Origin: Bifidobacterium breve
Lineage (GTDB): Bacteria; Actinomycetota; Actinomycetes; Nanopelagicales; Nanopelagicaceae
Assembly (NCBI GenBank): GCA_945890205.1
Contig: CAMDCL010000001.1
Coordinates: forward strand, 1-64,000
Reading direction: 5' to 3'
DNA length: 64,000 bases
The notes under the pieces are model-generated. The model did not search any database. It saw only the letters and a list, made by a program, of their open reading frames with translations, and was not told the DNA's origin. Below are positions 40,905 to 50,369 of the stretch, piece by piece (within the stretch, counting starts at the first letter, position 1; every line of letters starts with the position of its first letter). The position numbers were made by a program, and so were the translations under genes.

Positions 40905-41849
40905 ATGGAACTGCGACGGGCTGGTAACAGCGGACTTACGCTCTCCCGACTTGGGCTGGGTACGATGACTTGGGGTCGTGACACCGATGAGATCGAAGCA
41001 GCTGATCAATGCAGAGCTTTTTTGGATGCGGGGGGAAATTTTCTAGATACCGCAGCTACATATGGTGATGGCGATAGCGAGCGGGTCATTGGTGGATTAA
41101 TCGGAACTCTCTTTAATAGAGATGAGGTGATAATCGCAACTAAGGCGGGCATTACTTTTTCAGATGGAGCTCGCAAGGTGGACTCATCTCGGCACTGCCT
41201 GATTGCAGAGCTGGATCGTTCCTTAAGCCGTTTAGGTACAGATTTTGTAGATATCTGGCAGATACATGCTTGGGATGAGCTGGTTCCATTGGATGACACC
41301 TTGTCGGCGTTGGATTACGCATATACCACCGGACGTGCGCGCTATGTTGGAGTGAGCAACTACACGGGGTGGCAGTTAGCGCGTGCTGCTACCAAACAAC
41401 AAGCCAACTCAATGAAGGCTCCTCTGACAACGATTCAAGGTGAGTACTCACTCCTGAATCGAAACGCTGAGTTTGAGATTATTGATGCCGCGGTCGAATG
41501 TGGAGTTGGCTTTCTTGCCTGGGCCCCGCTAGCGAGAGGGGTTTTAACTGGAAAGTATCGCAAGGGCATACCAAGTGATTCGCGCGGAGCAGCGCCACAC
41601 TTTGCAAAACATATAGAGCCATATCTTGATTCAAGATCGGCCAAGATAGTTGAAGCGGTCGCAGTTGCCGCCGAGGGGTTGGGTTTTTCTCCACTGGAGG
41701 TCGCACTGGCATGGGTTCGTGATGCACCAGGAGTTACTAGTTCACTGATCGGTGCCAGAACTGGCGCACAACTTCGTGGTGTTCTCAAAAGTGAGGAGAT
41801 TTCCTTACCCGAAATCCTTCGAACCGCGTTAGATGAGATAAGTCTTTAA
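40905..41849 (+). CDS. Aldo/keto reductase
   Basis: LRRAGNSGLTLSRLGLGTMTWG; FLDTAATYGDGDSERVIG. Confidence 0.94.
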   Translation: MELRRAGNSGLTLSRLGLGTMTWGRDTDEIEAADQCRAFLDAGGNFLDTAATYGDGDSERVIGGLIGTLFNRDEVIIATKAGITFSDGARKVDSSRHCLIAELDRSLSRLGTDFVDIWQIHAWDELVPLDDTLSALDYAYTTGRARYVGVSNYTGWQLARAATKQQANSMKAPLTTIQGEYSLLNRNAEFEIIDAAVECGVGFLAWAPLARGVLTGKYRKGIPSDSRGAAPHFAKHIEPYLDSRSAKIVEAVAVAAEGLGFSPLEVALAWVRDAPGVTSSLIGARTGAQLRGVLKSEEISLPEILRTALDEISL

Positions 41850-43156
41850 GCGTTTTCTAGAAAATCCTTGAGGACACGAACGCCGAAGGTTAAACCTTCT
41901 ACCGGAACTCGTTCATCTACTCCATGGAACATCGCCATAAAATCAAAATCAGCATCTAACTTCAGTGGTGAAAAGCCGTAACCAATAATTCCCAGATCAG
42001 CTAGCGCTTTATTGTCAGTTCCACCGCTCATCACATAAGGAACTGGAATCGCCACCGAATCCTGCTTTATCAAGGCGTTGCACATCGCCTCTACAAGATC
42101 TCCTTCAAATGGCACCTCTAGCGCTTTGTCGCGGGTTATGGTTTCAACTTTGATATTGTCGCCGATCAAACTTTTAATTGTTGAGTTCAACTCCTCCTCA
42201 AAACCTGGAATAAAGCGGCCATCAATTGTCGCCGATGCTGCTCCCGGAATGACATTAGCTTTGTACCCGGACTCCAACATCGTTGGATTGGCTGTGTTTT
42301 GCAGCGTCGCACCGATCATGGTGGAGGCAAAGCCGATCTCCTTCAACAAAGGACGCAGATCCTTTTCATCGTATGGTTGACCGGTCTCTTCAGCAATTCT
42401 CTTGAAAAAGGCCTTTACTGTTTTGCTGTAACGCTGTGGCCATTCAAATCTACCGATCTTGGCAACCGCCTCCGAAAGATGTGTGATTGCATTGTCATCA
42501 TTCATCATCGATCCATGTCCTGCACGGCCCTGCGCAGTCAAGCGCATCCAGTGAATTCCTTTTTCAGCTGTCTCAATCAGGTATAAACGCTTTCCACCTG
42601 CAACGGTTACAGAGAAACCTCCAACCTCCGAAACCGCCTCGGTGCAACCAGCAAATACTTCTGGATGCTCCTTTACGATGAAGTGTGAGCCATAGATACT
42701 TCCAGCCTCTTCATCCGCAAAAAATGCTAAGACAATATCGCGCTCTGGAACATAACCGGTTCTGGCCCAATCGCGAACAGTTGCAAGGATCATTGCATCC
42801 ATATTTTTCATATCAACTGCGCCACGACCCCAGATAAATCCATCTTTAATCTCGGCACCGAATGGATCGACTGACCAATCATCGGCGTTAGCTGGGACGA
42901 CATCTATGTGTCCATGAACAACTAAACCTGGGCGGTTGGGATTTCTTCCCTTAATGCGTGCAATGACATTGCAGCGACCAGGTGCGGATTCATAAATCGT
43001 GTTTTTGATCCCTACCTCAGACAATAAGCCAGCAACATACTCGGCAACGGCTTTCTCATCGCCCTTTCCATCTCCGAAGTTAACACTCGGTATGCGGATT
43101 AGCTCTTGGCAGATTCGGATCGTTTCTTGTTCAAGTTCTGTGTGTGTTGTACCCAT
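41846..43156 (-). CDS. M20-family metallopeptidase/deacylase
   Basis: LVVHGHIDVVPANADDWSVDPFGAEIKDGFIWGRGAVDMKN; FFADEEAGSIYGSHFI. Confidence 0.94.
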   Translation of the reverse strand: MGTTHTELEQETIRICQELIRIPSVNFGDGKGDEKAVAEYVAGLLSEVGIKNTIYESAPGRCNVIARIKGRNPNRPGLVVHGHIDVVPANADDWSVDPFGAEIKDGFIWGRGAVDMKNMDAMILATVRDWARTGYVPERDIVLAFFADEEAGSIYGSHFIVKEHPEVFAGCTEAVSEVGGFSVTVAGGKRLYLIETAEKGIHWMRLTAQGRAGHGSMMNDDNAITHLSEAVAKIGRFEWPQRYSKTVKAFFKRIAEETGQPYDEKDLRPLLKEIGFASTMIGATLQNTANPTMLESGYKANVIPGAASATIDGRFIPGFEEELNSTIKSLIGDNIKVETITRDKALEVPFEGDLVEAMCNALIKQDSVAIPVPYVMSGGTDNKALADLGIIGYGFSPLKLDADFDFMAMFHGVDERVPVEGLTFGVRVLKDFLENA

Positions 43157-43199
43157 TTCGCTATTCTTGCACTCAATTGCTATCCTTTTGCATCACTTA

Positions 43200-43283
43200 G
43201 TCCGGGTGGCGGAATTGGCAGACGCGCTAGCTTGAGGTGTTAGTTCCCGCAAGGGATTAGGGGTTCAAGTCCCCTCTCGGACA
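43200..43283 (+). tRNA. tRNA-Leu (anticodon GAG), CCA not encoded
   Basis: Acceptor GTCCGGG/CTCGGAC; anticodon stem CTAGC-TTGAGGT-GTTAG; variable arm; T-arm AGGGG-TTCAAGT-CCCCT. Confidence 0.95.
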
Positions 43284-43284
43284 C

Positions 43285-43812
43285 ATGAAAATCGATGATG
43301 CGCTCTCGCTCATCCGTGAGATCCCAGATTATCCAAAACCCGGAATTCGATTCCAGGATATAACTCCACTGCTTGCAAATGGCGAGGCCTTCATCTCCAT
43401 TACAGAAAAGTTTGCAGGTTTTGCAGACTCTACAACCTTAGTTGCGGGCATAGAGGCTCGAGGATTTATCTTTGCATCTGCTGTGGCCAACCAACTTCGA
43501 AGTGGCTTCATTCCGATTCGAAAAGCGGGCAAGCTTCCACATTTAACTATTTCGGAAAGTTATGGTCTCGAGTACGGGCAGGACACTCTAGAACTTCATA
43601 TCGATGCCATTTCATCGGGAGCTAAGGTTTTACTCATTGATGATGTTCTGGCAACTGGCGGAACCATCTGCGCTGCTATCGAATTGATTCAACGTTTGGG
43701 CGGGCAGGTAGTACATGTTTTAGCTCTTATTGAGATTGATGGACTCCCCGGTAGAGAAAGACTTAACGCTCAATATCCCGAGATTCAGGTTACTTCGCTG
43801 GTAGTTTCGTAG
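43285..43812 (+). CDS. apt: Adenine phosphoribosyltransferase
   Basis: IREIPDYPKPGIRFQDITPLLANG; VLLIDDVLATGGT. Confidence 0.97.
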   Translation: MKIDDALSLIREIPDYPKPGIRFQDITPLLANGEAFISITEKFAGFADSTTLVAGIEARGFIFASAVANQLRSGFIPIRKAGKLPHLTISESYGLEYGQDTLELHIDAISSGAKVLLIDDVLATGGTICAAIELIQRLGGQVVHVLALIEIDGLPGRERLNAQYPEIQVTSLVVS

Positions 43813-43814
43813 CA

Positions 43815-45662
43815 ATGCGCATATTGCAAATCCAAGGATTGCGAGCATTAGCCGCTCTCCTTGTGACAATTTTTCACGCCCGCTTGATGCCGGGCGGTTT
43901 TATCGGTGTTGATATTTTCTATGTTATCTCAGGTTATCTGATCACTGGACTGATCCTCAGAGAGATCGAAAAAACTGGAGGATTAAACCTAAACTCCTTC
44001 TATCAGCGAAGAATCAAACGACTCTTACCAACATCTGTTTTTGTGCTATTCATAACGGCCATTTTAGGTTTACTCGTACTGCCCGCCATTACCCGAGAAG
44101 CACTGGGCCGAGATCTTTTTGCGGCGGCGGCATACATTTCAAACTATCTTTTCGCCTGGTGGGAGAATGATTATCAAAACCTTGATGCAACACCATCTCC
44201 CTTTATTCACTACTGGTCTCTGGCGGTAGAAGAGCAGTTTTATCTCATTTGGCCGATCTTCATCCTCTTCTTATCCCGCTATGGAAAAGGTGCGATCTTC
44301 AAAGGTGTCGCAATAGTTACAGGAGCCTCCTTCCTGTTTTCGATTTATCTCACACAGGCTAATCCGATCTGGGCATTTTACTCACTACCTACCCGAGCCT
44401 GGGAGCTTGGTGTTGGTGCACTTCTTCTTTACATTCCCGATAAATACTTACGTAATAGATACTTTCCATGGATAGGTGCAATCGGCATAGCCATCGCATC
44501 TGTGCGCTTTGATGAGGGCACCGCATTTCCCGGATATAACGCGCTCCTTCCAGTTATCGCTACGGCAATTCTTATTGGCACTATCCCGATCTGGCCAAGG
44601 TTCTTCAATGATCTGAGCAACAATCGAGTTTCTCAATGGTTGGGTGCGATCTCTTACCCGCTGTACTTGTGGCATTGGCCAGCTCTGGTTTTGCCCGCCG
44701 CTGCATTAGATAGACCCCTGCGAATTCGAGAACGTTTACTATGTATTGCTATCACAGTAATACTGGCTCATTTCACCAGCAAGTACATCGAGCAACCATT
44801 ACGTCATCGCGAGTTTAGTGCGAGGAAGATATATGGATTCTTCGCTTCGACAACAGCACTTTCACTGATTGCCGCTATTGTAATCATCGCCTCCTCATCC
44901 GATCTGATCAAGGTTGCTGGAACGAGTTACAAGTTCAATTTGGAACAAGTAATGCAAAAACCTTCTATATACGCTGATGGGTGTCACGTTAATTACGGAG
45001 AAGATGAATCTGAGGAATGTCTTTACGGGGATTTAAAGTCAGATAAGACAATCATTCTTTATGGAGACTCACATGCAGCTCAGTGGTTCCCATCCCTCGA
45101 AATTATCGCATCAAAAAATGGTTATAAACTCATCTCACTCACAAAATCGGCTTGCTCATCAGTTGAATCCCCGCGAGATGACCAAGGAGCTTTTAGAAGC
45201 TCGGAGTGCGATAGATGGCGCAAAAACTCAATCCAACGTATTAATGAGCTCCAACCACATGCGGTTATAGTGAGCAGTTTTCAATACTTTAATCCACCAG
45301 AAGAGTTTGTTGACAGAGACAAGTGGTGGCGTGATGGTCAACGTATTTTGCTTGCTAACCTTCAGGGCTCATCCAGAAACCTTGTTTACATTAGCGATAC
45401 CCCTCATCCTTTGAGCGACATTCCAAGCTGTCTGGCCGCTCGTAACCCTAAAGATTGCGACACATCTGAGAAGACCCCCAATCTAATTATTGATGGCTTT
45501 TCCAAGATAGATCCGACACCCTGGCTCTGCGCAAGAGAGTGTCCGGCGATTCAAGATGGGTATGTCGTTTATCGAGATGCATCTCATATCTCTGTCGATG
45601 CAGCTATAGCCCTGAGCGGCAGGCTTGAGGTATCGCTAAAAGAGAAAGGGATAATCCCGTAG
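43815..45662 (+). CDS. Acyltransferase-3 / SGNH two-domain O-acetyltransferase
   Basis: RALAALLVTIFHARLMPGGFIGVDIFYVISGYLI; SGNH motifs YGDSHAAQW and DASHIS. Confidence 0.94.
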   Translation: MRILQIQGLRALAALLVTIFHARLMPGGFIGVDIFYVISGYLITGLILREIEKTGGLNLNSFYQRRIKRLLPTSVFVLFITAILGLLVLPAITREALGRDLFAAAAYISNYLFAWWENDYQNLDATPSPFIHYWSLAVEEQFYLIWPIFILFLSRYGKGAIFKGVAIVTGASFLFSIYLTQANPIWAFYSLPTRAWELGVGALLLYIPDKYLRNRYFPWIGAIGIAIASVRFDEGTAFPGYNALLPVIATAILIGTIPIWPRFFNDLSNNRVSQWLGAISYPLYLWHWPALVLPAAALDRPLRIRERLLCIAITVILAHFTSKYIEQPLRHREFSARKIYGFFASTTALSLIAAIVIIASSSDLIKVAGTSYKFNLEQVMQKPSIYADGCHVNYGEDESEECLYGDLKSDKTIILYGDSHAAQWFPSLEIIASKNGYKLISLTKSACSSVESPRDDQGAFRSSECDRWRKNSIQRINELQPHAVIVSSFQYFNPPEEFVDRDKWWRDGQRILLANLQGSSRNLVYISDTPHPLSDIPSCLAARNPKDCDTSEKTPNLIIDGFSKIDPTPWLCARECPAIQDGYVVYRDASHISVDAAIALSGRLEVSLKEKGIIP

Positions 45663-45683
45663 AGCTGTGGCAGGATGGTGCAC

Positions 45684-46328
45684 ATGGCTGAATTGATTTA
45701 CTACTGCGGCACCATGGACAGCGGCAAATCAACCCTTGCGCTACAAACCGCACATAACCATCAGAGCCGGGGCCGAACAGGTTTAATCTTTACAAATAAG
45801 GATCGTGCAGGAGCTGGTGTTATCTCATCTCGTTTAGGGCTGTCTAGTCCTGCCATCGAGGTCTACCCCGAACTAGATATTCATAAGTTAGTGGTTGATA
45901 AGTTATCAATGGGCGAAAGAGTCGATTACATTATTTGTGATGAGGCGCAGTTCTATGAAAGTTCGCAGATAGAACAGTTAGCCCGTGTAGTAGATGGTCT
46001 CGGAATTGATGTCTTTGCCTTTGGCATCCTCGCAGATTTTCGGACAAAACTCTTCCCGGGTTCGGCACGTTTAGTAGAACTTGCAGATCGAGTCAATACC
46101 CTTCAAGTTGAAGCACTTTGCTGGTGCGGTGCAAGAGCAACACACAATGCGCGCACCGTCGGTGGCGTTATGGTTGTGGAGGGCGAGCAAGTTGTTGTCG
46201 GAGATGTTGCAACCGGCGCCGAGGTGGCTTACGAGGTTCTATGTCGACGACACCATATGCGCCAGGTGACAGCTCGCGTATCGAAAGCTGCTCATACCTC
46301 TTCTCTGCCATTACCCTTTAAGGAGTAA
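45684..46328 (+). CDS. tdk: Thymidine kinase
   Basis: LIYYCGTMDSGKSTLALQ; YIICDEAQFYE; LCWCGARATHNAR; ORF opens at 45675. Confidence 0.95.
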   Translation: MAELIYYCGTMDSGKSTLALQTAHNHQSRGRTGLIFTNKDRAGAGVISSRLGLSSPAIEVYPELDIHKLVVDKLSMGERVDYIICDEAQFYESSQIEQLARVVDGLGIDVFAFGILADFRTKLFPGSARLVELADRVNTLQVEALCWCGARATHNARTVGGVMVVEGEQVVVGDVATGAEVAYEVLCRRHHMRQVTARVSKAAHTSSLPLPFKE

Positions 46329-46330
46329 CA

Positions 46331-47371
46331 ATGAACTCACGTGGTTACGCAGCACTGTCAGCCAAGGCAGCGCTCAATGCCTTTAACTTTGAACGCCGCA
46401 AGTTAGGCGAGCATGATGTCGCCCTCGATATCTCGTATGCAGGTATTTGTCATAGTGACATCCATCAGGTTGCAGAGGATTGGGGCCCTTCGATCTTTCC
46501 TATGGTTCCAGGACATGAGATCGCTGGAGTTGTCACCGAGGTTGGAAACAAGGTGAGTAAGTTCTCTGTTGGCGACAGGATCGGAGTCGGTGTATTTGTT
46601 GACTCCTGCCGCACATGTGAATGTTGCTTGAAGGGCCTTCAACAGTATTGCGTTCAGGGAATGACTGGAACCTATAACGGATATGAACGTGACGGTGTTA
46701 CGGTAGCGATGGGCGGATACTCCAACAACTTTGTTATCAATGAAGATTACGCGGTTCACATTCCAGAGAATCTTCCTATGGAGGGGGTGGCTCCCCTGCT
46801 CTGTGCAGGAATTACTCTGTACTCACCCATTAAGCATTGGAAGGTTCAACCGGGAATGAAGGTTGCTGTTGTTGGCCTGGGAGGCCTTGGCCACATGGGC
46901 GTTAAATTCGCAGCTGCAATGGGCGCCGAGGTAACAGTTCTATCGCACTCACCGGGCAAGCAATCAGATGCATTGGCTATGGGGGCACACCATTTTGTGA
47001 GTACCAAAGACCCTAGTAATTTGAAGCCGCTAGTAAAAAACTTTGATCTCATTCTTAATACCGTGAGTGCCGAATTAGTAATCGATGACTACCTTAACCT
47101 CCTCAACTTAGATGGAACCCTTGTAGTTATTGGTCTTCCTGGTAAGCCGTACGAGGTTCATGCTGGAACCTTGCTCAATGGACGTAGATCATTAACCGGA
47201 TCCATGATCGGAGGCATTCCTGAAATCCAAGAGATGCTTGATTTTTGTTCTAAGCACTCGATAGTCAGTGATGTTGAGGTAATTAAGCCCGATTATATCA
47301 ATGAGGCGTATATCAGAACTATTAATAGTGATGTGAAGTATCGATTTGTAATCGATGCCTCATCTTTTTAA
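46331..47371 (+). CDS. Zn-dependent NAD(P) alcohol dehydrogenase (CAD/MDR family)
   Basis: GICHSDIHQVAEDWG; PGHEIAGVVTEVG; CRTCECCLKGLQQYC; VVGLGGLGHMGVKFA. Confidence 0.94.
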   Translation: MNSRGYAALSAKAALNAFNFERRKLGEHDVALDISYAGICHSDIHQVAEDWGPSIFPMVPGHEIAGVVTEVGNKVSKFSVGDRIGVGVFVDSCRTCECCLKGLQQYCVQGMTGTYNGYERDGVTVAMGGYSNNFVINEDYAVHIPENLPMEGVAPLLCAGITLYSPIKHWKVQPGMKVAVVGLGGLGHMGVKFAAAMGAEVTVLSHSPGKQSDALAMGAHHFVSTKDPSNLKPLVKNFDLILNTVSAELVIDDYLNLLNLDGTLVVIGLPGKPYEVHAGTLLNGRRSLTGSMIGGIPEIQEMLDFCSKHSIVSDVEVIKPDYINEAYIRTINSDVKYRFVIDASSF

Positions 47372-48099
47372 ATACTATGCACTAATAGTGCCAAGATAGG
47401 TGCGATAGCTAGCGCTGGCAGCAGGTTTCCTACAGCAACTGTTTTTATGTTTAGCAATTTGAATGCGATACATACCAGCATCAAGCCGCCAACAATAGTC
47501 ATGGCATCAATCTGATATCCCGATAGAACTTCTCCAAGACCGAATCCGATTACCGTCCATACCCCTTGATAGATTCCAACAGGTAAGGCCGATACTGCAA
47601 CACCCCAACCCAGCGAGGTTGCAAAGGCCATCGCGGCAAAAAAGTCCAAGGTGCTTTTTAGAATTAATTGATCAATTCCTGTTCCCATTCCATCACTAAT
47701 ACTTCCAAGGATTGCAAGCGGGCCTATAGCAAAAAGCAGGGAGGCGGCAACAAAGCCCTCAACAAATGGTGAATCAGATGATGCCTTGAATCGGATACGC
47801 AGCTTCTCCCCCAAGGAATCTAACTTATTTTCAAGCTTGAGCGCTGAACCGATCAATCCACCCAACAACAATGATCCCAAAATGACTAAAAGGCTCCACC
47901 CTTGTGGGAAGGCATCTACATATCGTCGTGACCACAAGGGAATAAGGGCTGATGCAGCACCTAACAAAGTGACCAGACCCAAAACATCTGTGAGCAGAGT
48001 ACGAGTTCGCAACGGCATTCTGTGTCCGACTAAAACGCCAAGAGATGCCCCTGAAACAATTGTTAAGATATTGATTATTGTGCCAACGCCAGGAAACAT
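47368..48099 (-). CDS. DUF554-family membrane protein
   Basis: GTIINILTIVSGASLGVLVGHRMPLRTRTLLTDVLGLVTLL. Confidence 0.9.
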   Translation of the reverse strand: MFPGVGTIINILTIVSGASLGVLVGHRMPLRTRTLLTDVLGLVTLLGAASALIPLWSRRYVDAFPQGWSLLVILGSLLLGGLIGSALKLENKLDSLGEKLRIRFKASSDSPFVEGFVAASLLFAIGPLAILGSISDGMGTGIDQLILKSTLDFFAAMAFATSLGWGVAVSALPVGIYQGVWTVIGFGLGEVLSGYQIDAMTIVGGLMLVCIAFKLLNIKTVAVGNLLPALAIAPILALLVHSI

Positions 48100-48119
48100 T
48101 TGATGATTATACTGCGTTA

Positions 48120-48785
48120 ATGTCTAATCCATTTTTAGAGTTTCTCCGTCCTCATAAAACAGTTCCCCACACACCATGGACAGCACAAGCGCGGTGGGAT
48201 CTGAACCCTTCACGAGTCGGTATTCTCTTTTTCGGGTTAACAGTCTTCGGATTGGGTGATGGACTTATCATTCAAAGTTCTATTGGTAATGGCCCTTGGT
48301 CGGTTCTAGCTCAAGGTATCTCTGATCAATTATCAATAACTATGGGATGGTCAACCTTTGCCATTAGCACCCTAGTTCTATTGCTGTGGATTCCTCTGAG
48401 AGAAAAGCCGGGATTTGGAACGATTTCAAATATCGTGATCATCGCTGGTGCGATTCAAATCGGCGTAACAATCTTTCCCGAACAGAACAATTACGCCATT
48501 GGAGTTATTTACTGCTTGTTGGGCATCGCTATGGTGGGGTTTGGTTCAGCCCTCTACATCACCTGTGGCCTGGGCCCAGGTCCGCGGGATGGATTGATGA
48601 CCGCCTTGCACCACAGAAGCGGGGTTCGCATCGGTCGGGTGCGGCTCGGAATTGAAGGCTTTGTCCTGGCCGCTGGATGGCTCTTGGGTGGAACCGTTGG
48701 CCTGGGCACACTGCTCTTTGCCCTCTTGATCGGCCAATCGATTGCGATTTCTCTGGGAGTCGTTTCACGGCTTACCCCAAAGTAG
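48120..48785 (+). CDS. YczE/YyaS/YitT-family membrane protein
   Basis: GLGDGLIIQSSIGNGPWSVLAQGIS; ATG 48120 preceded by TATACT-N6; ORF opens at 48078. Confidence 0.83.
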   Translation: MSNPFLEFLRPHKTVPHTPWTAQARWDLNPSRVGILFFGLTVFGLGDGLIIQSSIGNGPWSVLAQGISDQLSITMGWSTFAISTLVLLLWIPLREKPGFGTISNIVIIAGAIQIGVTIFPEQNNYAIGVIYCLLGIAMVGFGSALYITCGLGPGPRDGLMTALHHRSGVRIGRVRLGIEGFVLAAGWLLGGTVGLGTLLFALLIGQSIAISLGVVSRLTPK

Positions 48786-48814
48786 CCAATAGGCTCACAT
48801 CATCTTCCCAGGGT

Positions 48815-48852
48815 TGTGCGCCCTATCGCACACGGGGTCGCAAACACCCCCG
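48815..48852 (+). promoter_or_regulatory. Tandem hairpins in the 5' leader of the purine permease gene
   Basis: TGTGCG-ccctat-CGCACA (48815-48832) directly followed by CGGGG-tcgcaaacac-CCCCG (48833-48852). Confidence 0.55.
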
Positions 48853-48878
48853 TTAAAAAAATTAGAAAGGCAGTATTC

Positions 48879-50324
48879 ATGCTGGATTCATACTTCAAAA
48901 TCTCAGAACGGGGCTCATCGGTAGCCCAGGAGATTCGAGGCGGACTCGTAACCTTCTTCACGATGGCTTACATCGTGGCTCTCAACCCAATCATCTTGGC
49001 GTACACACCAGATGCAAATGGTCAGTTCCTCTTTGGTGGAGCACAACCCGCTCCTGCAATGGTGGCTGCAACAACCGCGCTCGTTGCTGGTGTCCTAACA
49101 ATTCTGATGGGTTCTATCGCTAACTATCCACTAGCACTTGCTACAGGTCTTGGTCTCAATACCTTTGTTGCAGTCGGTATCGCATCACAAATGTCATGGG
49201 CAGCGGCGATGGGCCTTGTAGTTCTTGAAGGTTTGATCATCTTGGTACTGGTACTCACCGGTTTCCGCGTTGCAGTTTTCAAGGCGGTTCCACCACAGAT
49301 CAAGATCGCAATCTCAGTGGGTATTGGACTTTTCATCGCTCTTATTGGTCTAGTTGACGCAGGCTTTGTACGTCGTACAGCTAGCGGTCCAGTTCCAGTA
49401 GGTCTAGGTGTGAATGGGAGCCTCGTTGGTTGGCCAACAGTGGTTTTTGTTTTCGGAACCCTTTTGATCGTCGCACTTATGGTTCGAAAAGTTAAGGGCG
49501 CAATTCTTATCGGAATCGGTGCAGCTACAGTTTTGGCGATCGTTATCCAAAGGATGTTCAATATTGCCCCAAATTTCACTCCTGGAAACCCTCCTACAAT
49601 TGTAGATGGTGGCTGGCAACTAGGTGTTCCTTCAGTTCCTAAAGAGGTTGTTGCTGTGCCAGAGTTTGATTTCACTGGTCAATTTGATCTCTTTGGTGCC
49701 TTCAGTGTCGATAATGTTTCATTAATCGCTGCAATCCTGCTTCTATTTACCTTATTGCTCTCTGATTTCTTCGATACCGTAGGAACAGTCACAGCAATTG
49801 GTCATGAAGCAGGTCTTGCTGACAAGGATGGAAATGTAGACAACATCCAAAAGATTCTGATCGTTGACTCTATTGCAGCTGCAGCAGGTGGTGCCACAGG
49901 TATTTCATCCAATACAAGCTATATCGAATCAGCTTCAGGTGTTGGAGAAGGTGCTCGCACAGGTCTTGCCTCCGTTGTGACAGGAATAGCATTCCTGCTT
50001 ACAACATTCTTGGCTCCCCTTGTTGCAATAATCCCTTACGAGGCTGCAACGCCTGCTTTGATCATCGTAGGCTTCCTGATGATGTCTCAGATCAAGAAGA
50101 TTGATTGGGATGACATGGGTATTGGAGTCCCCGCATTCCTTACAATCATCTTGATGCCTTTTACTTACAACATCTCAGTAGGTATCGGTGCAGGATTTAT
50201 TACACATGTAGTAATCCGCTTGGTTCAGGGACGTGGTAAGGAAGTTCATCCACTGATGTACCTAGTATCAGGTCTATTCATGATCTACTTCTTGTCTTCG
50301 CCAATTAACTCTTGGCTTGGATAA
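48879..50324 (+). CDS. NCS2-family (AzgA-like) purine permease
   Basis: MLDSYFKISERGSSVAQEIRGGLVTFFTMAYIVALNPIIL; DFFDTVGTVTAIGHEAGL. Confidence 0.95.
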   Translation: MLDSYFKISERGSSVAQEIRGGLVTFFTMAYIVALNPIILAYTPDANGQFLFGGAQPAPAMVAATTALVAGVLTILMGSIANYPLALATGLGLNTFVAVGIASQMSWAAAMGLVVLEGLIILVLVLTGFRVAVFKAVPPQIKIAISVGIGLFIALIGLVDAGFVRRTASGPVPVGLGVNGSLVGWPTVVFVFGTLLIVALMVRKVKGAILIGIGAATVLAIVIQRMFNIAPNFTPGNPPTIVDGGWQLGVPSVPKEVVAVPEFDFTGQFDLFGAFSVDNVSLIAAILLLFTLLLSDFFDTVGTVTAIGHEAGLADKDGNVDNIQKILIVDSIAAAAGGATGISSNTSYIESASGVGEGARTGLASVVTGIAFLLTTFLAPLVAIIPYEAATPALIIVGFLMMSQIKKIDWDDMGIGVPAFLTIILMPFTYNISVGIGAGFITHVVIRLVQGRGKEVHPLMYLVSGLFMIYFLSSPINSWLG

Positions 50325-50338
50325 GTACTCTTAACGTT

Positions 50339-50366
50339 AAGGCCCCTGGGAAACCGGGGGCCTTTT
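50339..50366. terminator. Intergenic hairpin terminator between convergent permease and ung genes
   Basis: AAGGCCCC-tgggaaaccg-GGGGCCTTTTC. Confidence 0.9.
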
Positions 50367-50369
50367 CAT

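Noticed and set aside
48786-48878. Purine riboswitch upstream of permease
   Set aside because: The three-way junction core and kissing loops of the purine riboswitch are not recognisable; only two adjacent hairpins are seen.
43815-50324. Possible genomic island (acyltransferase, tdk, alcohol dehydrogenase, DUF554, YczE, permease)
   Set aside because: The first gene directly follows tRNA-Leu and apt, but no integrase, direct repeat of the tRNA 3' end or clear composition shift was found by eye.
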